Shown one piece after another: positions 33,930 through 42,546 of a stretch of 47,213 nt of DNA. The translations under genes were made by a program, and so were the position numbers. The notes under the pieces were generated by a model. It ran no database searches. It had not been told where the DNA came from and saw nothing but the letters and a program-made list of their open reading frames with translations. This DNA is from Cryomorphaceae bacterium (GTDB taxonomy: Bacteria > Bacteroidota > Bacteroidia > Flavobacteriales > BACL11). Every line of letters begins with the position of its first letter. Within the stretch, counting starts at the first letter, position 1. The stretch is from NCBI GenBank assembly GCA_014384505.1, contig JACNFT010000055.1:1-47213 (forward strand), written 5' to 3'.

Positions 33930-34301
33930 ATGAAAAAAATATTCATTGCCTTATTCAGCATTTTAACTATAAATGCTTGGGCACAAAAAGAAACAGTACA
34001 GATTAAAACTTCAGCAGAATGTGTTGCTAATTGTTGTAAAGATAGGATTGAAGAAGAAATGCAGTTTACAAAAGGAGTTACTGCAGTAAATTTGGATGTA
34101 GAAAGTCAAGTTTTAACGGTTACTTTTAAAACGAAAAAGAACTCAGTTGAGAATATTAGAAAAATTATTTCAAATCTTGGTTATAATGCTGATGATGTAA
34201 GGGCCAATGAGAGTGCTCATAATGCTTTGCCTAATTGCTGTCAAAGTCTTGATTTTACAAAGCCAAAAGTTAAAAAATTTCAATTGAAAAAGCCTGATTA
34301 A
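33930..34301 (+). CDS. Exported heavy-metal-associated (HMA) domain protein
   Basis: A 123-residue protein with a signal peptide (MKKIFIALFSILTINAWA) and one HMA ferredoxin-like domain (about 22-95). The canonical MxCxxC loop is replaced by CVANCC (Cys31, Cys35, Cys36). The rest of the fold is clear: DRIEEEMQFTKGVTAVNLDVESQVLTV and the IRKIISNLGYNADDV helix-strand. A C-terminal tail has a second pair, NCCQS (Cys103-104), and ends basic. It is probably a periplasmic metal-binding partner of the receptor upstream. Metal identity is unknown; copper or another thiophilic metal is most likely. Confidence 0.85.
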   Translation: MKKIFIALFSILTINAWAQKETVQIKTSAECVANCCKDRIEEEMQFTKGVTAVNLDVESQVLTVTFKTKKNSVENIRKIISNLGYNADDVRANESAHNALPNCCQSLDFTKPKVKKFQLKKPD

Positions 34302-34328
34302 TTTTTAAAGGAAGTTTTTTCAATCTTT

Positions 34329-37300
34329 TTACATCATTTTATTTATAATATCTATTGCTGATTCTGCAATTACTGTACCGGGGCCAAACACACCACTCAC
34401 TCCAGCATTGTATAGGTAATCATAATCTTGCTGGGGAATTACACCTCCTGCAATCACTAAAATATCATCACGACCATATTCTTTTAGAGCTGCAATTACT
34501 TGCGGAACTAATGTTTTGTGTCCTGCTGCTAATGAGGATATTCCTAGAATGTGAACATCATTTTCAACTGCTTGTTTAGCTGCTTCCTTTGGGGTTTGAA
34601 AAAGAGGTCCAACATCAACATCAAAACCTAAGTCAGCAAATGAAGTTGCTATTACTTTTGCTCCTCTATCGTGTCCGTCCTGTCCCATTTTGGCAATCAT
34701 AATTCTTGGTCGTCTTCCTTTCTTTATTGCAAACTCATCCGACAAGGCAAGGGCTTTTTTAAAGGTTTCGTTATTTTGTATTTCCATTTTATATACTCCT
34801 GAAATAGTTTGATTTTTTGCAATATATCTTCCGAACACTGTTTCCATAGCATCTGATATTTCTCCTAGTGTTGCTCTTTCTCTTGCTGCTATTACTGCCA
34901 GTTCCAATACGTTTCCTGTGTTGTTTTTACAAGCTAAAATTAGTGCATTTAAGGATGCTTTTACTTTTTCACTATCTCTGCTTGCTTTTATGCTATTGAG
35001 CCTTTCAATTTGTAATTTTCTAACAGAAGTATTGTCAACTTCCAATATTTCAAGTTCTTTATCTTCTTTGGTTAAGCGATTTGTATTTACACCAACAATA
35101 ATATCCTTTCCACTATCAATTCTTGCTTGTTTTCTTGCAGCAGCTTGTTCAATTCTCATCTTTGGAATTCCTGTCTCAATAGCTTTTGTCATACCACCAA
35201 GTTCTTCTATCTCCTGAATGTGTTTCCAAGATTTTTCAGCTATCTCCTGTGTTAATTTTTCAACATAGTAAGAGCCACCCCAAGGGTCAACTGTATTGCA
35301 AATTCCTGTTTCTTTCTGTAAATATATTTGAGTGTCTCTAGCAATTTTTGCTGAAAAATCTGTCGGTAGTGCAATAGCCTCATCTAAAGCATTGGTGTGT
35401 AAGCTCTGTGTTCCACCCATTACAGCTGCCATTGCTTCTATACATGTTCGGGTAATATTATTAAACGGATCTTGCTCTGTTAAGCTCCAGCCACTAGTTT
35501 GGCAATGTGTACGTAAGGCTAATGATTTCGGATTTTTTGGATTGAATTCTTTCACCATTTTTGCCCAAAGCATTCTTGCAGCTCTCATTTTAGCAATTTC
35601 CATAAAGTGATTCATTCCTATGCCCCAAAAGAAAGATAATCTTGGTGCGAATGTATCAATTTCCATTCCTGAAGCAATTCCTGTTTTTATATATTCTAAT
35701 CCATCAGCTAGAGTGTAAGCTAACTCAATATCAGCTGTTGCACCTGCCTCTTGCATGTGATAACCTGAAATAGAAATACTATTATATTTTGGCATATTAT
35801 TTGAAGTGTACTCAAAAATATCAGAGATAATACGCATAGAATGTTGTGGTGGATAGATATAGGTATTACGCACCATAAATTCTTTTAGAATGTCATTCTG
35901 TATGGTTCCTGAAAGTTTTTCTAAGGATACTCCCTGTTCCTGAGCAGCTACAATATAGAAGGCTAAAATGGGTAAAACGGCTCCATTCATAGTCATTGAA
36001 ACAGACATTTTATCCAGTGGAATCTGATTGAATAGAATCTTCATATCCTCAACAGAATCAATTGCAACTCCTGCCATACCTACATCACCAACTACTCTTT
36101 CATGGTCGGAATCATATCCTCTGTGAGTTGCTAAATCAAAAGCTACTGAAAGTCCTTTTTGACCAGCAGCTAAGTTTTTTCTGTAGAACTCATTGGATGC
36201 TTCTGCCGTTGAAAACCCTGCATATTGCCTTATTGTCCAAGGACGCATAACATACATAGTTGAATAAGGTCCTCTTAAACTTGGCGCTAATCCAGCAACA
36301 AAATTTAAGTGTTCAACTTCTTTAACATCTTGTTTTGTATATTGACTTTTAATTTCAATTTGCTCAGGGCTTATCCAAGTTAGCTTATTGTTAATTCCTT
36401 CTTTGTTCGTATTTTCTAAGTTATAATCTTTTAATAATTCATTTACTAAATAATCAATATAGTATGCACCCTTTGTTGGGTCGCTTACCTTATCCAAATA
36501 ACTTTCTTGCCTAAGTATAGTTTGCTGATTTCTTGCAATTCTTTCAGAAAACTCTGTTGGCATTTCAAAGCTATGATTGTAGGAATTAATCATAATTGCA
36601 TTGGCTCCCCCAAAAATTGCTGACATACATTCTGTAGTACTTCTAAGAATATTATTATAAGCATATTCTTGTTCTTTATTGCTAAGCGAGCTTGAAGCAA
36701 AAATAAATGGAGTAGTTCCTGTTTTTTCTTCCCAGAGTATTCTAAATGCTTTAAGTTTTGCAATCTCTAAAAAATAGTTACTACTTATTTCAAAATGAAA
36801 TTGGATATTTTTTATCGTATCAATTCCTTTTATAAAAGCAGTGTCAATTTCTTCTTTAGCCGTCTTTCCTTTAGCAAAAATGGTACTTAATAGAGTAGTG
36901 TCTTCTATTCCGTGAAAAGCACCTTTTACATTTTTTCCTTTTGAATATTCCTTCCATTGAGATATAAATTCAGCATCATAATCTTTAAAATCAATTCTGA
37001 TGTGTTCTATTTCAATGCCTTTTAGTAAAATCGCTAGTTTGTTTGGGTTAGTGAAACATAATCCACTTACATCATTTTGTAAAGCTTCTAATGCTCTTAT
37101 ATTTCCTTCTTTTGGGTTTTTTGCATTAATAAGCTGATAGCTTTCCCAATTGTCAGGAAAAGAACTATTGAAAACAGGAGTGTTGTCGTTAGCATGATAA
37201 ATAGGAAAAATCTCAATACCTTGAGCATCTGAAACTAATTTTTCATTATAATCAGCTCCTTTTAGGTCAGTTGTGATTTTCTCAATCCATTCCTTTTTTG

Positions 37301-37334
37301 TTGCAGCATTAAATGCTGAAAATAATTTACTCAT
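34329..37334 (-). CDS. Methylmalonyl-CoA mutase, small and large subunit fused
   Basis: A 1001-residue single polypeptide for B12-dependent succinyl-CoA/methylmalonyl-CoA interconversion. Residues 1-305 match the small subunit (MutA): EWIEKITTDLKGADYNEKL, ISSNYFLEIAKLKAFRILW, STTECMSAIFGGANAIMIN, KVSDPTKGAYYIDYLVNEL. A 15-20-residue linker leads to a complete large subunit from about 320: EHLNFVAGLAPSLRGPYSTMY, MRPWTIRQYAGFSTAE and the catalytic barrel. The B12 domain (858-1001) has DGHDRG with cobalt ligand His888. Flavobacteria normally carry mutA and mutB as separate neighbours. No stop or frameshift is visible at the junction. The start overlaps the ftsB stop by 8 bp (ATGAGTAA). Confidence 0.93.
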   Translation of the reverse strand: MSKLFSAFNAATKKEWIEKITTDLKGADYNEKLVSDAQGIEIFPIYHANDNTPVFNSSFPDNWESYQLINAKNPKEGNIRALEALQNDVSGLCFTNPNKLAILLKGIEIEHIRIDFKDYDAEFISQWKEYSKGKNVKGAFHGIEDTTLLSTIFAKGKTAKEEIDTAFIKGIDTIKNIQFHFEISSNYFLEIAKLKAFRILWEEKTGTTPFIFASSSLSNKEQEYAYNNILRSTTECMSAIFGGANAIMINSYNHSFEMPTEFSERIARNQQTILRQESYLDKVSDPTKGAYYIDYLVNELLKDYNLENTNKEGINNKLTWISPEQIEIKSQYTKQDVKEVEHLNFVAGLAPSLRGPYSTMYVMRPWTIRQYAGFSTAEASNEFYRKNLAAGQKGLSVAFDLATHRGYDSDHERVVGDVGMAGVAIDSVEDMKILFNQIPLDKMSVSMTMNGAVLPILAFYIVAAQEQGVSLEKLSGTIQNDILKEFMVRNTYIYPPQHSMRIISDIFEYTSNNMPKYNSISISGYHMQEAGATADIELAYTLADGLEYIKTGIASGMEIDTFAPRLSFFWGIGMNHFMEIAKMRAARMLWAKMVKEFNPKNPKSLALRTHCQTSGWSLTEQDPFNNITRTCIEAMAAVMGGTQSLHTNALDEAIALPTDFSAKIARDTQIYLQKETGICNTVDPWGGSYYVEKLTQEIAEKSWKHIQEIEELGGMTKAIETGIPKMRIEQAAARKQARIDSGKDIIVGVNTNRLTKEDKELEILEVDNTSVRKLQIERLNSIKASRDSEKVKASLNALILACKNNTGNVLELAVIAARERATLGEISDAMETVFGRYIAKNQTISGVYKMEIQNNETFKKALALSDEFAIKKGRRPRIMIAKMGQDGHDRGAKVIATSFADLGFDVDVGPLFQTPKEAAKQAVENDVHILGISSLAAGHKTLVPQVIAALKEYGRDDILVIAGGVIPQQDYDYLYNAGVSGVFGPGTVIAESAIDIINKMM

Positions 37335-37644
37335 TTTCTTTTTCTCGTATTATGAATATATCTTCATTTTCTTTTTTCATTAAGAATTTTTCTCTAGCAA
37401 ATCTTTCTTGCTCAGCAGGGTCATTTTGTAGCTTATATAATTCAGTGCTATCTGATTTGATTTCGGAAATGTAGAATTCTTTTTGAATCTTTAAATCATC
37501 AACAGTATTCTTGATTTTACTTTGATTAATTAAATTATAATCATCTATAAAAACGACCCATAAAATGAATAATAAAAATAAAATAAGATATTTATTTCTT
37601 AAAGGTTTTGGAAGTTTTTTAATTATGTCCTGTATTCTATCCAT
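37327..37644 (-). CDS. FtsB/DivIC-type septum formation initiator
   Basis: A 105-residue bitopic division protein with a short cytoplasmic N-terminus, a membrane helix at about 19-35 (YLILFLLFILWVVFI), then a coiled coil (about 40-75). The family-typical LQNDPAEQERFAREKFLMKKENEDIFIIRE segment closes it. It belongs to the divisome FtsQ-FtsL-FtsB subcomplex. Its place directly before methylmalonyl-CoA mutase genes is usual in Flavobacteria, and the 8-bp overlap with the mutase start implies coupling. Confidence 0.88.
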   Translation of the reverse strand: MDRIQDIIKKLPKPLRNKYLILFLLFILWVVFIDDYNLINQSKIKNTVDDLKIQKEFYISEIKSDSTELYKLQNDPAEQERFAREKFLMKKENEDIFIIREKENE

Positions 37645-37698
37645 TAGGCAAATATAGAAAATTACTTACGATAAATATAAGCGAATAAAATTTCTTGT

Positions 37699-38403
37699 TT
37701 AAGAGAGTAAAAATATAGACGGTTGTTTGTGTATGTCTACTTTTGTTTGTTTCCATTCTTCAATAGTTTTGGTCTGAATAAATTCAGTTTTTGAAGTAAT
37801 ATTTGCGGCAATACATAATCTTGTTTTGTTATTGCATTGTGCTTTTAAAGTATCCAATAATTGATTATTTCTATAAGGGGTTTCCATAAAAATTTGAGTT
37901 TGTCCAGTCTTTTTTGCCAAACTTTCTAAGTTACGAATTGCTCTGTTACGCTCTACTTTATCAATTGGAAGGTAGCCTGTGAATGCAAAATTTTGGCCAC
38001 TCATCCCCGAGCTCATTAATGCAAGTAGGATAGAGGATGGGCCAACTAAAGGTACTACCTCAATCTGAAAATCATGGGCATATGCTACAATTTTTGAACC
38101 AGGATCAGCAATACAAGGCAAGCCTGCTTCTGAAAGTAATCCGACATTTTCTCCATTTAAAATATGAGGTAGGAAATCCTGTTCTAAGCTAAGTGTATCA
38201 TGTTTTCCGTAAGCATAGAAAGTCGTATTATCAATATCCTTTTCTCTATAAATTTTTTTGATATGTCTTCTGGCAGTTCTTATGTTTTCAACAATAAAAA
38301 TATTTATTTCTTTAATATGATTCGTGATGATAGAAGGTAAGACGGCTTCTTGTGAGTCGTCACTTAAAACTGTTGGGATTAGATATAATTTTCCTTTATT
38401 CAA
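37699..38403 (-). CDS. RsmI-like SAM-dependent (tetrapyrrole-methylase fold) methyltransferase
   Basis: A 234-residue protein of the family containing RsmI, which methylates the ribose of C1402 in 16S rRNA. Motifs are KLYLIPTVL at the N-terminus, FIVENIRTARRHIKK, VGLLSEAGLPCIADPGSKIV (about 93-112) and the FMETPYRNNQLLDTL segment. It is shorter than E. coli RsmI (286), as in the Bacteroidota group annotated simply as SAM-dependent methyltransferase, so the exact substrate is uncertain. The start is a TTG at 38403 inside the end of the phosphatase gene (8-bp overlap); no ATG fits the conserved N-terminus. Confidence 0.85.
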   Translation of the reverse strand: MNKGKLYLIPTVLSDDSQEAVLPSIITNHIKEINIFIVENIRTARRHIKKIYREKDIDNTTFYAYGKHDTLSLEQDFLPHILNGENVGLLSEAGLPCIADPGSKIVAYAHDFQIEVVPLVGPSSILLALMSSGMSGQNFAFTGYLPIDKVERNRAIRNLESLAKKTGQTQIFMETPYRNNQLLDTLKAQCNNKTRLCIAANITSKTEFIQTKTIEEWKQTKVDIHKQPSIFLLS

Positions 38404-38845
38404 TGTTTTGTATTATTTTGTCACATGCTTTGTCAAGCATGTTGTATATATCTTGAAAGCCATTCTCTCCACCATAATATGGGTCAGGTACTGACTGATA
38501 AGCTTTTGGATTAATTTCATTCAAAATCATCCTTATTTTATTGCGTTCTGTTTCGGTAGAAGCTAAGCTAATAAGGTGAGTGTAATTATTAGTATCCATA
38601 GCATAGATAATGTCAAATTTATCAAAATCTGCTCTTGAAAATTGCCTAGCTCTTTGTTGATTTAAATCAATAGTGTATTTATTGGCAATTTCAATTGATC
38701 GAATATCAGGTTGTTTTCCAATATGATAAGCGGCTGTTCCAGCTGAATCTACTTCAAGGTTAAGGTGTTTTCCTTTAGACGAAAGTATTCCCTCTGCAAG
38801 AGGTGATCGGCAGATGTTTCCTAAACAAACCATTAGGATTTTCAT
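38396..38845 (-). CDS. Low-molecular-weight protein-tyrosine phosphatase
   Basis: A 149-residue enzyme with the P-loop CLGNICRS at residues 7-14 (catalytic Cys7, Arg13) near the N-terminus and the general-acid loop PDPYYGG near residue 121. Length matches the family (about 150). It dephosphorylates tyrosine or possibly arginine residues. The gene lies 3 bp after dnaA and overlaps the RsmI-like gene, in the conserved dnaA-phosphatase-methyltransferase order of Flavobacteria. Confidence 0.92.
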   Translation of the reverse strand: MKILMVCLGNICRSPLAEGILSSKGKHLNLEVDSAGTAAYHIGKQPDIRSIEIANKYTIDLNQQRARQFSRADFDKFDIIYAMDTNNYTHLISLASTETERNKIRMILNEINPKAYQSVPDPYYGGENGFQDIYNMLDKACDKIIQNIE

Positions 38846-38848
38846 AGT

Positions 38849-40279
38849 TTAAGAAAGCGTTAACTTTTTCTCAATATCGGAAATATACCCTTTGAAGCGC
38901 TTGTCCGTATCGGCTAAGTTATTGACTGTTTTGCAAGCATGTAAGACAGTAGCGTGGTCTTTGTTTCCGCAATGTTTTCCAATCATAGCTAAAGAGTTTT
39001 TGGTCATTTGCTTGGAAAAATACATGGCCAATTGACGACATTGTACAATTTCTCTTTTCCTAGTTTTTGACTTCATAGTTTCAATAGGAATATCAAAATA
39101 ATCACATACAACTTTTTGAATATAATCAATAGAAACTTCTCTTACTGTATTTTTCACAAATTTATCTAGCATGTTTTTAGCTAGGTCAATTGTAATTTCT
39201 TTTCTGTTTAAAGAGGATTGGGCTAATAATGAAATTAATGCACCTTCCAATTCTCTAACATTTGTAGTGATAGAATAAGCAATATACTCTATTACTTCAT
39301 AAGGAATGTCAATACCATCTTTTTTGATTTTCTTTTTCAAGATAGCTAATCTTGTTTCTAGGTCAGGATACTGTAAATCAGCTGAAAGTCCCCATTTGAA
39401 ACGAGATAACAATCTTTGTTCCATCCCAATAATATCAACAGGAGCTTTGTCGGAAGTTAAGATAACTTGTTTTTTATTTTGGTGGAGGTGATTGAAAATA
39501 TGGAAGAAAACATCTTGTGTTTTTTCTTTTCCACAAAGAAATTGTACGTCATCAATAATTAATACATCAATAGATTGGTAGAAGTGAACAAAATCATTTC
39601 TTTTATTATCCTTAATTGCGTCAACAAATTGGGTTAAGAATTTGTCAGCAGAAACATATAATACAATTTTTTCAGGGTGATTATTTTTTACTTCAATACC
39701 AATAGCATTGGCTAAGTGAGTTTTGCCAAGCCCTCCTGATCCATAAATGAATAGTGGGTTGAAGGATGTTCCTCCAGGGTTTTGTGAAACAGCAAATCCT
39801 GCAGAACGGGCTAAACGATTACACTCACCTTCAACGTAAGAGTCAAAGGTGTATGACTCATTTAATTGAGGGTTGATGTTTATTTTTTGTAAACCAGGAA
39901 TTATAAAAGGATTTCTGATAGAAGAACTATTCATGCTAATAGGCATACTGATAGGATTGTTCTTTACATCAGCTTGTCCGCTACTTGGTACTTTAGAGAT
40001 ATATGGTTTCTTATTTGATGAATTTTCAAGTAAGATATTGTATTCTAATTTTGCATCTTTTCCTATCACTCTCATGATTGTTTTCTTCATAAGAGTTAGA
40101 TAATGTTTTTCTAACCATTCAAAACAAAACTGACTAGGCACCTGTATAGTAAGTGTTTTGTATTCAAGAGCAACTGCTTTAATAGGTTTGAACCAGGTCT
40201 TAAAGTTTTGAGCAGTTACATTGTCTCTGATTATTGTTAGGCAGTTATTCCAAACTTCTTGATGACTTTTTTCTTGCAT
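38849..40279 (-). CDS. dnaA: Chromosomal replication initiator DnaA
   Basis: A 476-residue AAA+ initiator. Domain I spans about 1-85 (WNNCLTIIRDNVTAQNFKTWFKPI), followed by a Ser/Asn-rich linker (domain II, about 90-140). The ATPase has Walker A GSGGLGKTHLANA, Walker B VLIIDDVQFL and sensor LTSDKAP. Domain IV ends with the DnaA-box helix-turn-helix signature GNKDHATVLHACKTV. It starts the operon dnaA-phosphatase-RsmI-like. No convincing DnaA-box cluster is seen in the 185 bp upstream. Confidence 0.96.
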   Translation of the reverse strand: MQEKSHQEVWNNCLTIIRDNVTAQNFKTWFKPIKAVALEYKTLTIQVPSQFCFEWLEKHYLTLMKKTIMRVIGKDAKLEYNILLENSSNKKPYISKVPSSGQADVKNNPISMPISMNSSSIRNPFIIPGLQKININPQLNESYTFDSYVEGECNRLARSAGFAVSQNPGGTSFNPLFIYGSGGLGKTHLANAIGIEVKNNHPEKIVLYVSADKFLTQFVDAIKDNKRNDFVHFYQSIDVLIIDDVQFLCGKEKTQDVFFHIFNHLHQNKKQVILTSDKAPVDIIGMEQRLLSRFKWGLSADLQYPDLETRLAILKKKIKKDGIDIPYEVIEYIAYSITTNVRELEGALISLLAQSSLNRKEITIDLAKNMLDKFVKNTVREVSIDYIQKVVCDYFDIPIETMKSKTRKREIVQCRQLAMYFSKQMTKNSLAMIGKHCGNKDHATVLHACKTVNNLADTDKRFKGYISDIEKKLTLS

Positions 40280-40464
40280 TTTGTGGTCTTGATTTAGCTT
40301 TTAGTAATTCGTTTTAAGCTCTGTTCTATTCTTTTTGGTTTGAGCAAATATGAAGAACTTATCGTTAATAAAAAAGAAAATTTGCGCTTGACTTTACATT
40401 TTTTTTTACAGAGTTGAATTATCAGATAAGAGCTTTTGTTTAAAACTTTTTAAAAGTCATATTA
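40280..40464. other. Intergenic region upstream of dnaA
   Basis: 185 bp of AT-rich sequence lie between the end of the metallophosphatase gene and the dnaA start. It must hold the dnaA promoter. A near-consensus minus-strand -7 (CATATTTG) is present around 40344-40351. I see no TTATCCACA-like boxes and no clear hairpin, so I do not call an origin. Confidence 0.4.
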
Positions 40465-41388
40465 TTATGCATTTTCAGAGCCATTTTCAATAAATATTGA
40501 TCTACCAAAAACTTTTTTTAAACCATCATTTTGACTAAAATGATAATCGATCTTGCCAATGTTAATTCCTGCCCATCCAACTTGGTTGATTAGCACTTCT
40601 TTTTCGTCTAAGTTAAGTTGCTTGACAGGCTTTTTTAAGAAGGTGTGTGTGTGTCCTCCTATAATTAAATCAATATCACGCGTTTGGCTTGCAAAAGTCA
40701 TGTCTGATATCTTTTCTTCCTTGTATTTGAAGCCTAAATGAGACAGGCAAATAACTAAATCGCACTTTTCTTTTTGCTTTAAAAGATTTGCGTAATGATT
40801 AGCTGTAGAAATAGGGTCTTGATATACAGTATTTTGATACAATTTTTTAGGGACTAGACCATCTAATTCTATACCAATTCCGAACACTCCTATTTTCAAA
40901 TCTCCTTTTCGGAATACTTTGTATGGTTTAAAAGTATTCTTTAATATGGTGTCTGAAAAATCATAGTTTGCAATTAAAAATGGAAAGTTAGCGTGAGGGA
41001 GTTGTTTTTTTAATCCTTCTAATCCATTATCAAAATCATGATTACCTAAGGTTACGGCATCATATTTCATTTCACTCATAAGTTTAAACTCTAGCTCTCC
41101 TCCATAAACATTGAAGTAAGGAGTTCCTTGAAAAATATCTCCAGCATCTAATAAGAGTACATGCTCTTCTTGTTTTCTTATTTGTTTGATTAGTGCAGCT
41201 CTTTGTGCCATTCCTCCTAAACCTTTATTTCTTCCACTTGTAAAGGGGTGAATATGGCTGTGCATATCATTCGTGTGTAAAATAGTAAGTTTTATGTCCT
41301 TATTATTTCCAAAGGAAAGTTGTGGAATAAACGAGAGTCCAATAGCTCCTAATCCGCTTTGTTTTATAAAGTGTCTTCTGTTACTCAT
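40465..41388 (-). CDS. 5'-nucleotidase-type metallophosphatase, Tat-exported
   Basis: A 307-residue protein with a twin-arginine signal (NRRHFIKQSGLGAIGLSF) and the N-terminal catalytic domain of UshA-like 5'-nucleotidases: ILHTNDMHSH (metal site), LLLDAGDIFQGTPY, VTLGNHDFDNG, VICLSHLGF and IIGGHTHTF. The C-terminal nucleotidase domain is missing here and is encoded by the gene immediately upstream. The ATG at 41388 (overlapping ATGAGTAA with the upstream stop) is preferred to a TTG at 41394. It should dephosphorylate nucleotides in the periplasm; whether it needs the separate partner for activity is unknown. Confidence 0.9.
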   Translation of the reverse strand: MSNRRHFIKQSGLGAIGLSFIPQLSFGNNKDIKLTILHTNDMHSHIHPFTSGRNKGLGGMAQRAALIKQIRKQEEHVLLLDAGDIFQGTPYFNVYGGELEFKLMSEMKYDAVTLGNHDFDNGLEGLKKQLPHANFPFLIANYDFSDTILKNTFKPYKVFRKGDLKIGVFGIGIELDGLVPKKLYQNTVYQDPISTANHYANLLKQKEKCDLVICLSHLGFKYKEEKISDMTFASQTRDIDLIIGGHTHTFLKKPVKQLNLDEKEVLINQVGWAGINIGKIDYHFSQNDGLKKVFGRSIFIENGSENA

Positions 41389-42091
41389 TGTCAATTATTT
41401 TTATCCTTCCGTCAAGTGTTGCAGTGATGGTATCAGTTTTGGTGCAATGATCAATAATTGCATCTCTCAATTTTAAACCTACTTTATATTGTTCTTTATT
41501 TTGAAAAAAACTCATTTTATCTCCTCCATTAGCTAAATAATCAGAAGTAATAACTTTTACTTTTTCATTATTTTCAAAATTTACTGGCCAGGAATTACTT
41601 AACACATTCCCTTCTTTATCCATAGTTATATTGATACCCGAAAAAGGCTCTCCACCTCTTTTGCAGATGTAATCTAAAAGTCCTAAATAATCTTCTTTAT
41701 TTAATTCTAGCACTACTAATTCATTGTCAAAAGGCATTAGCTCGTATAGTTTTCCTCTATTAATAGGGCCTTTATCTATTGTGGTTCTCAATCCTCCATT
41801 ATTCATTACACACATATGTGCATCAGCATAGTTTAGGCATAGGTCAGTTACAAAATTCCCTAATAACGACTCAGTGCCTTGTTTTGTTAAGCTAATTTTT
41901 GAAAAGGTAAGCACCTCATTCATTTCTGCTTCAATTCCTTTTTGATAGGGAGCAATAATAGCTAATGCACTGCTATCTGCATTTGCTTTTATTTCAATTG
42001 TTTCGCTATCAGACGATTGTAAATTGTAGGTTGCAGTGCACGAAAAAAGCAAAAGCACTGCTATATATATTGTATATTTTTTTAACTTCAT
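41381..42091 (-). CDS. 5'-nucleotidase C-terminal-domain lipoprotein
   Basis: A 236-residue protein with a lipoprotein signal ending LLFSC (Cys18). The mature part is the substrate-binding 5_nucleotid_C domain of 5'-nucleotidases: ESLLGNFVTDLCLNYADAHMCVMNNGGLRTTIDKGPINRGKLYELMPFDNELVVLEL in pattern, plus DYLANGGDKMSFF near 190. It has no catalytic metallophosphatase domain; that is the next gene, with which it overlaps by 8 bp. The two presumably assemble into one enzyme in the periplasm. The gene order is reversed relative to the fused domain order. Confidence 0.88.
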   Translation of the reverse strand: MKLKKYTIYIAVLLLFSCTATYNLQSSDSETIEIKANADSSALAIIAPYQKGIEAEMNEVLTFSKISLTKQGTESLLGNFVTDLCLNYADAHMCVMNNGGLRTTIDKGPINRGKLYELMPFDNELVVLELNKEDYLGLLDYICKRGGEPFSGINITMDKEGNVLSNSWPVNFENNEKVKVITSDYLANGGDKMSFFQNKEQYKVGLKLRDAIIDHCTKTDTITATLDGRIKIIDNE

Positions 42092-42138
42092 AAGGCTACA
42101 ATATTAAGAAATAAAAATATTGTACGTATTATTGCAGC

Positions 42139-42546
42139 ATGTATTCTTTTGAAACAAAAATTAGAGTAAGGTATGGCGAAACGGATCAAATGAGTTTTGT
42201 GTACTATGGAGTCTATGCTCAGTATTATGAAGTAGGAAGGGTGGAGCTTTTGCGTTCCTTAGGGCTTTCATATAAAGAAATTGAGGCAATGGGCTTTGCA
42301 CTTCCTGTTGTAAATATGAATATTAAGTATAAGAAACCTGCTTTTTATGATGATGAGCTAACTATAAGAACAACTATTAAAGAATTGCCGTCAGCAAAAA
42401 TTACTTTTCATTACGAAACTTTAAATGAAAAAGGTGAACTGTTGAATGTTGGTGAAGTGATTTTGGTTTTTATAAATAAAAAAACGGGTAAACCTTGTTT
42501 TGCTCCTGAGGTAATTATGAATAAATTAAAAGAAAAAATATTATGA
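42139..42546 (+). CDS. YbgC/FadM-like acyl-CoA thioesterase (4HBT)
   Basis: A 135-residue single hotdog-fold domain. The N-terminal IRVRYGETDQMSFVYYGVYAQYYEVGRVELLRSLG pattern is that of the YbgC family. The catalytic Asp is in GETDQM (Asp16), but the usual GxVYHxNY is read here as SFVYYGVY, with Tyr where His is frequent. It hydrolyses acyl-CoA or related thioesters. Its stop overlaps the aquaporin start (ATGA, 4 bp). Confidence 0.88.
   Translation: MYSFETKIRVRYGETDQMSFVYYGVYAQYYEVGRVELLRSLGLSYKEIEAMGFALPVVNMNIKYKKPAFYDDELTIRTTIKELPSAKITFHYETLNEKGELLNVGEVILVFINKKTGKPCFAPEVIMNKLKEKIL

Noticed and set aside
19769..34301. Genomic island or recent horizontal transfer
   Set aside because: The accessory operons have the same AT-rich composition as the housekeeping genes by eye, and no integrase, transposase, tRNA or direct-repeat boundary was found.
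40280..40464. Replication origin next to dnaA
   Set aside because: No cluster of TTATCCACA-like boxes or AT-rich 13-mers was visible, and dnaA is often not adjacent to oriC in this phylum. A GC-skew plot of the whole chromosome would decide.
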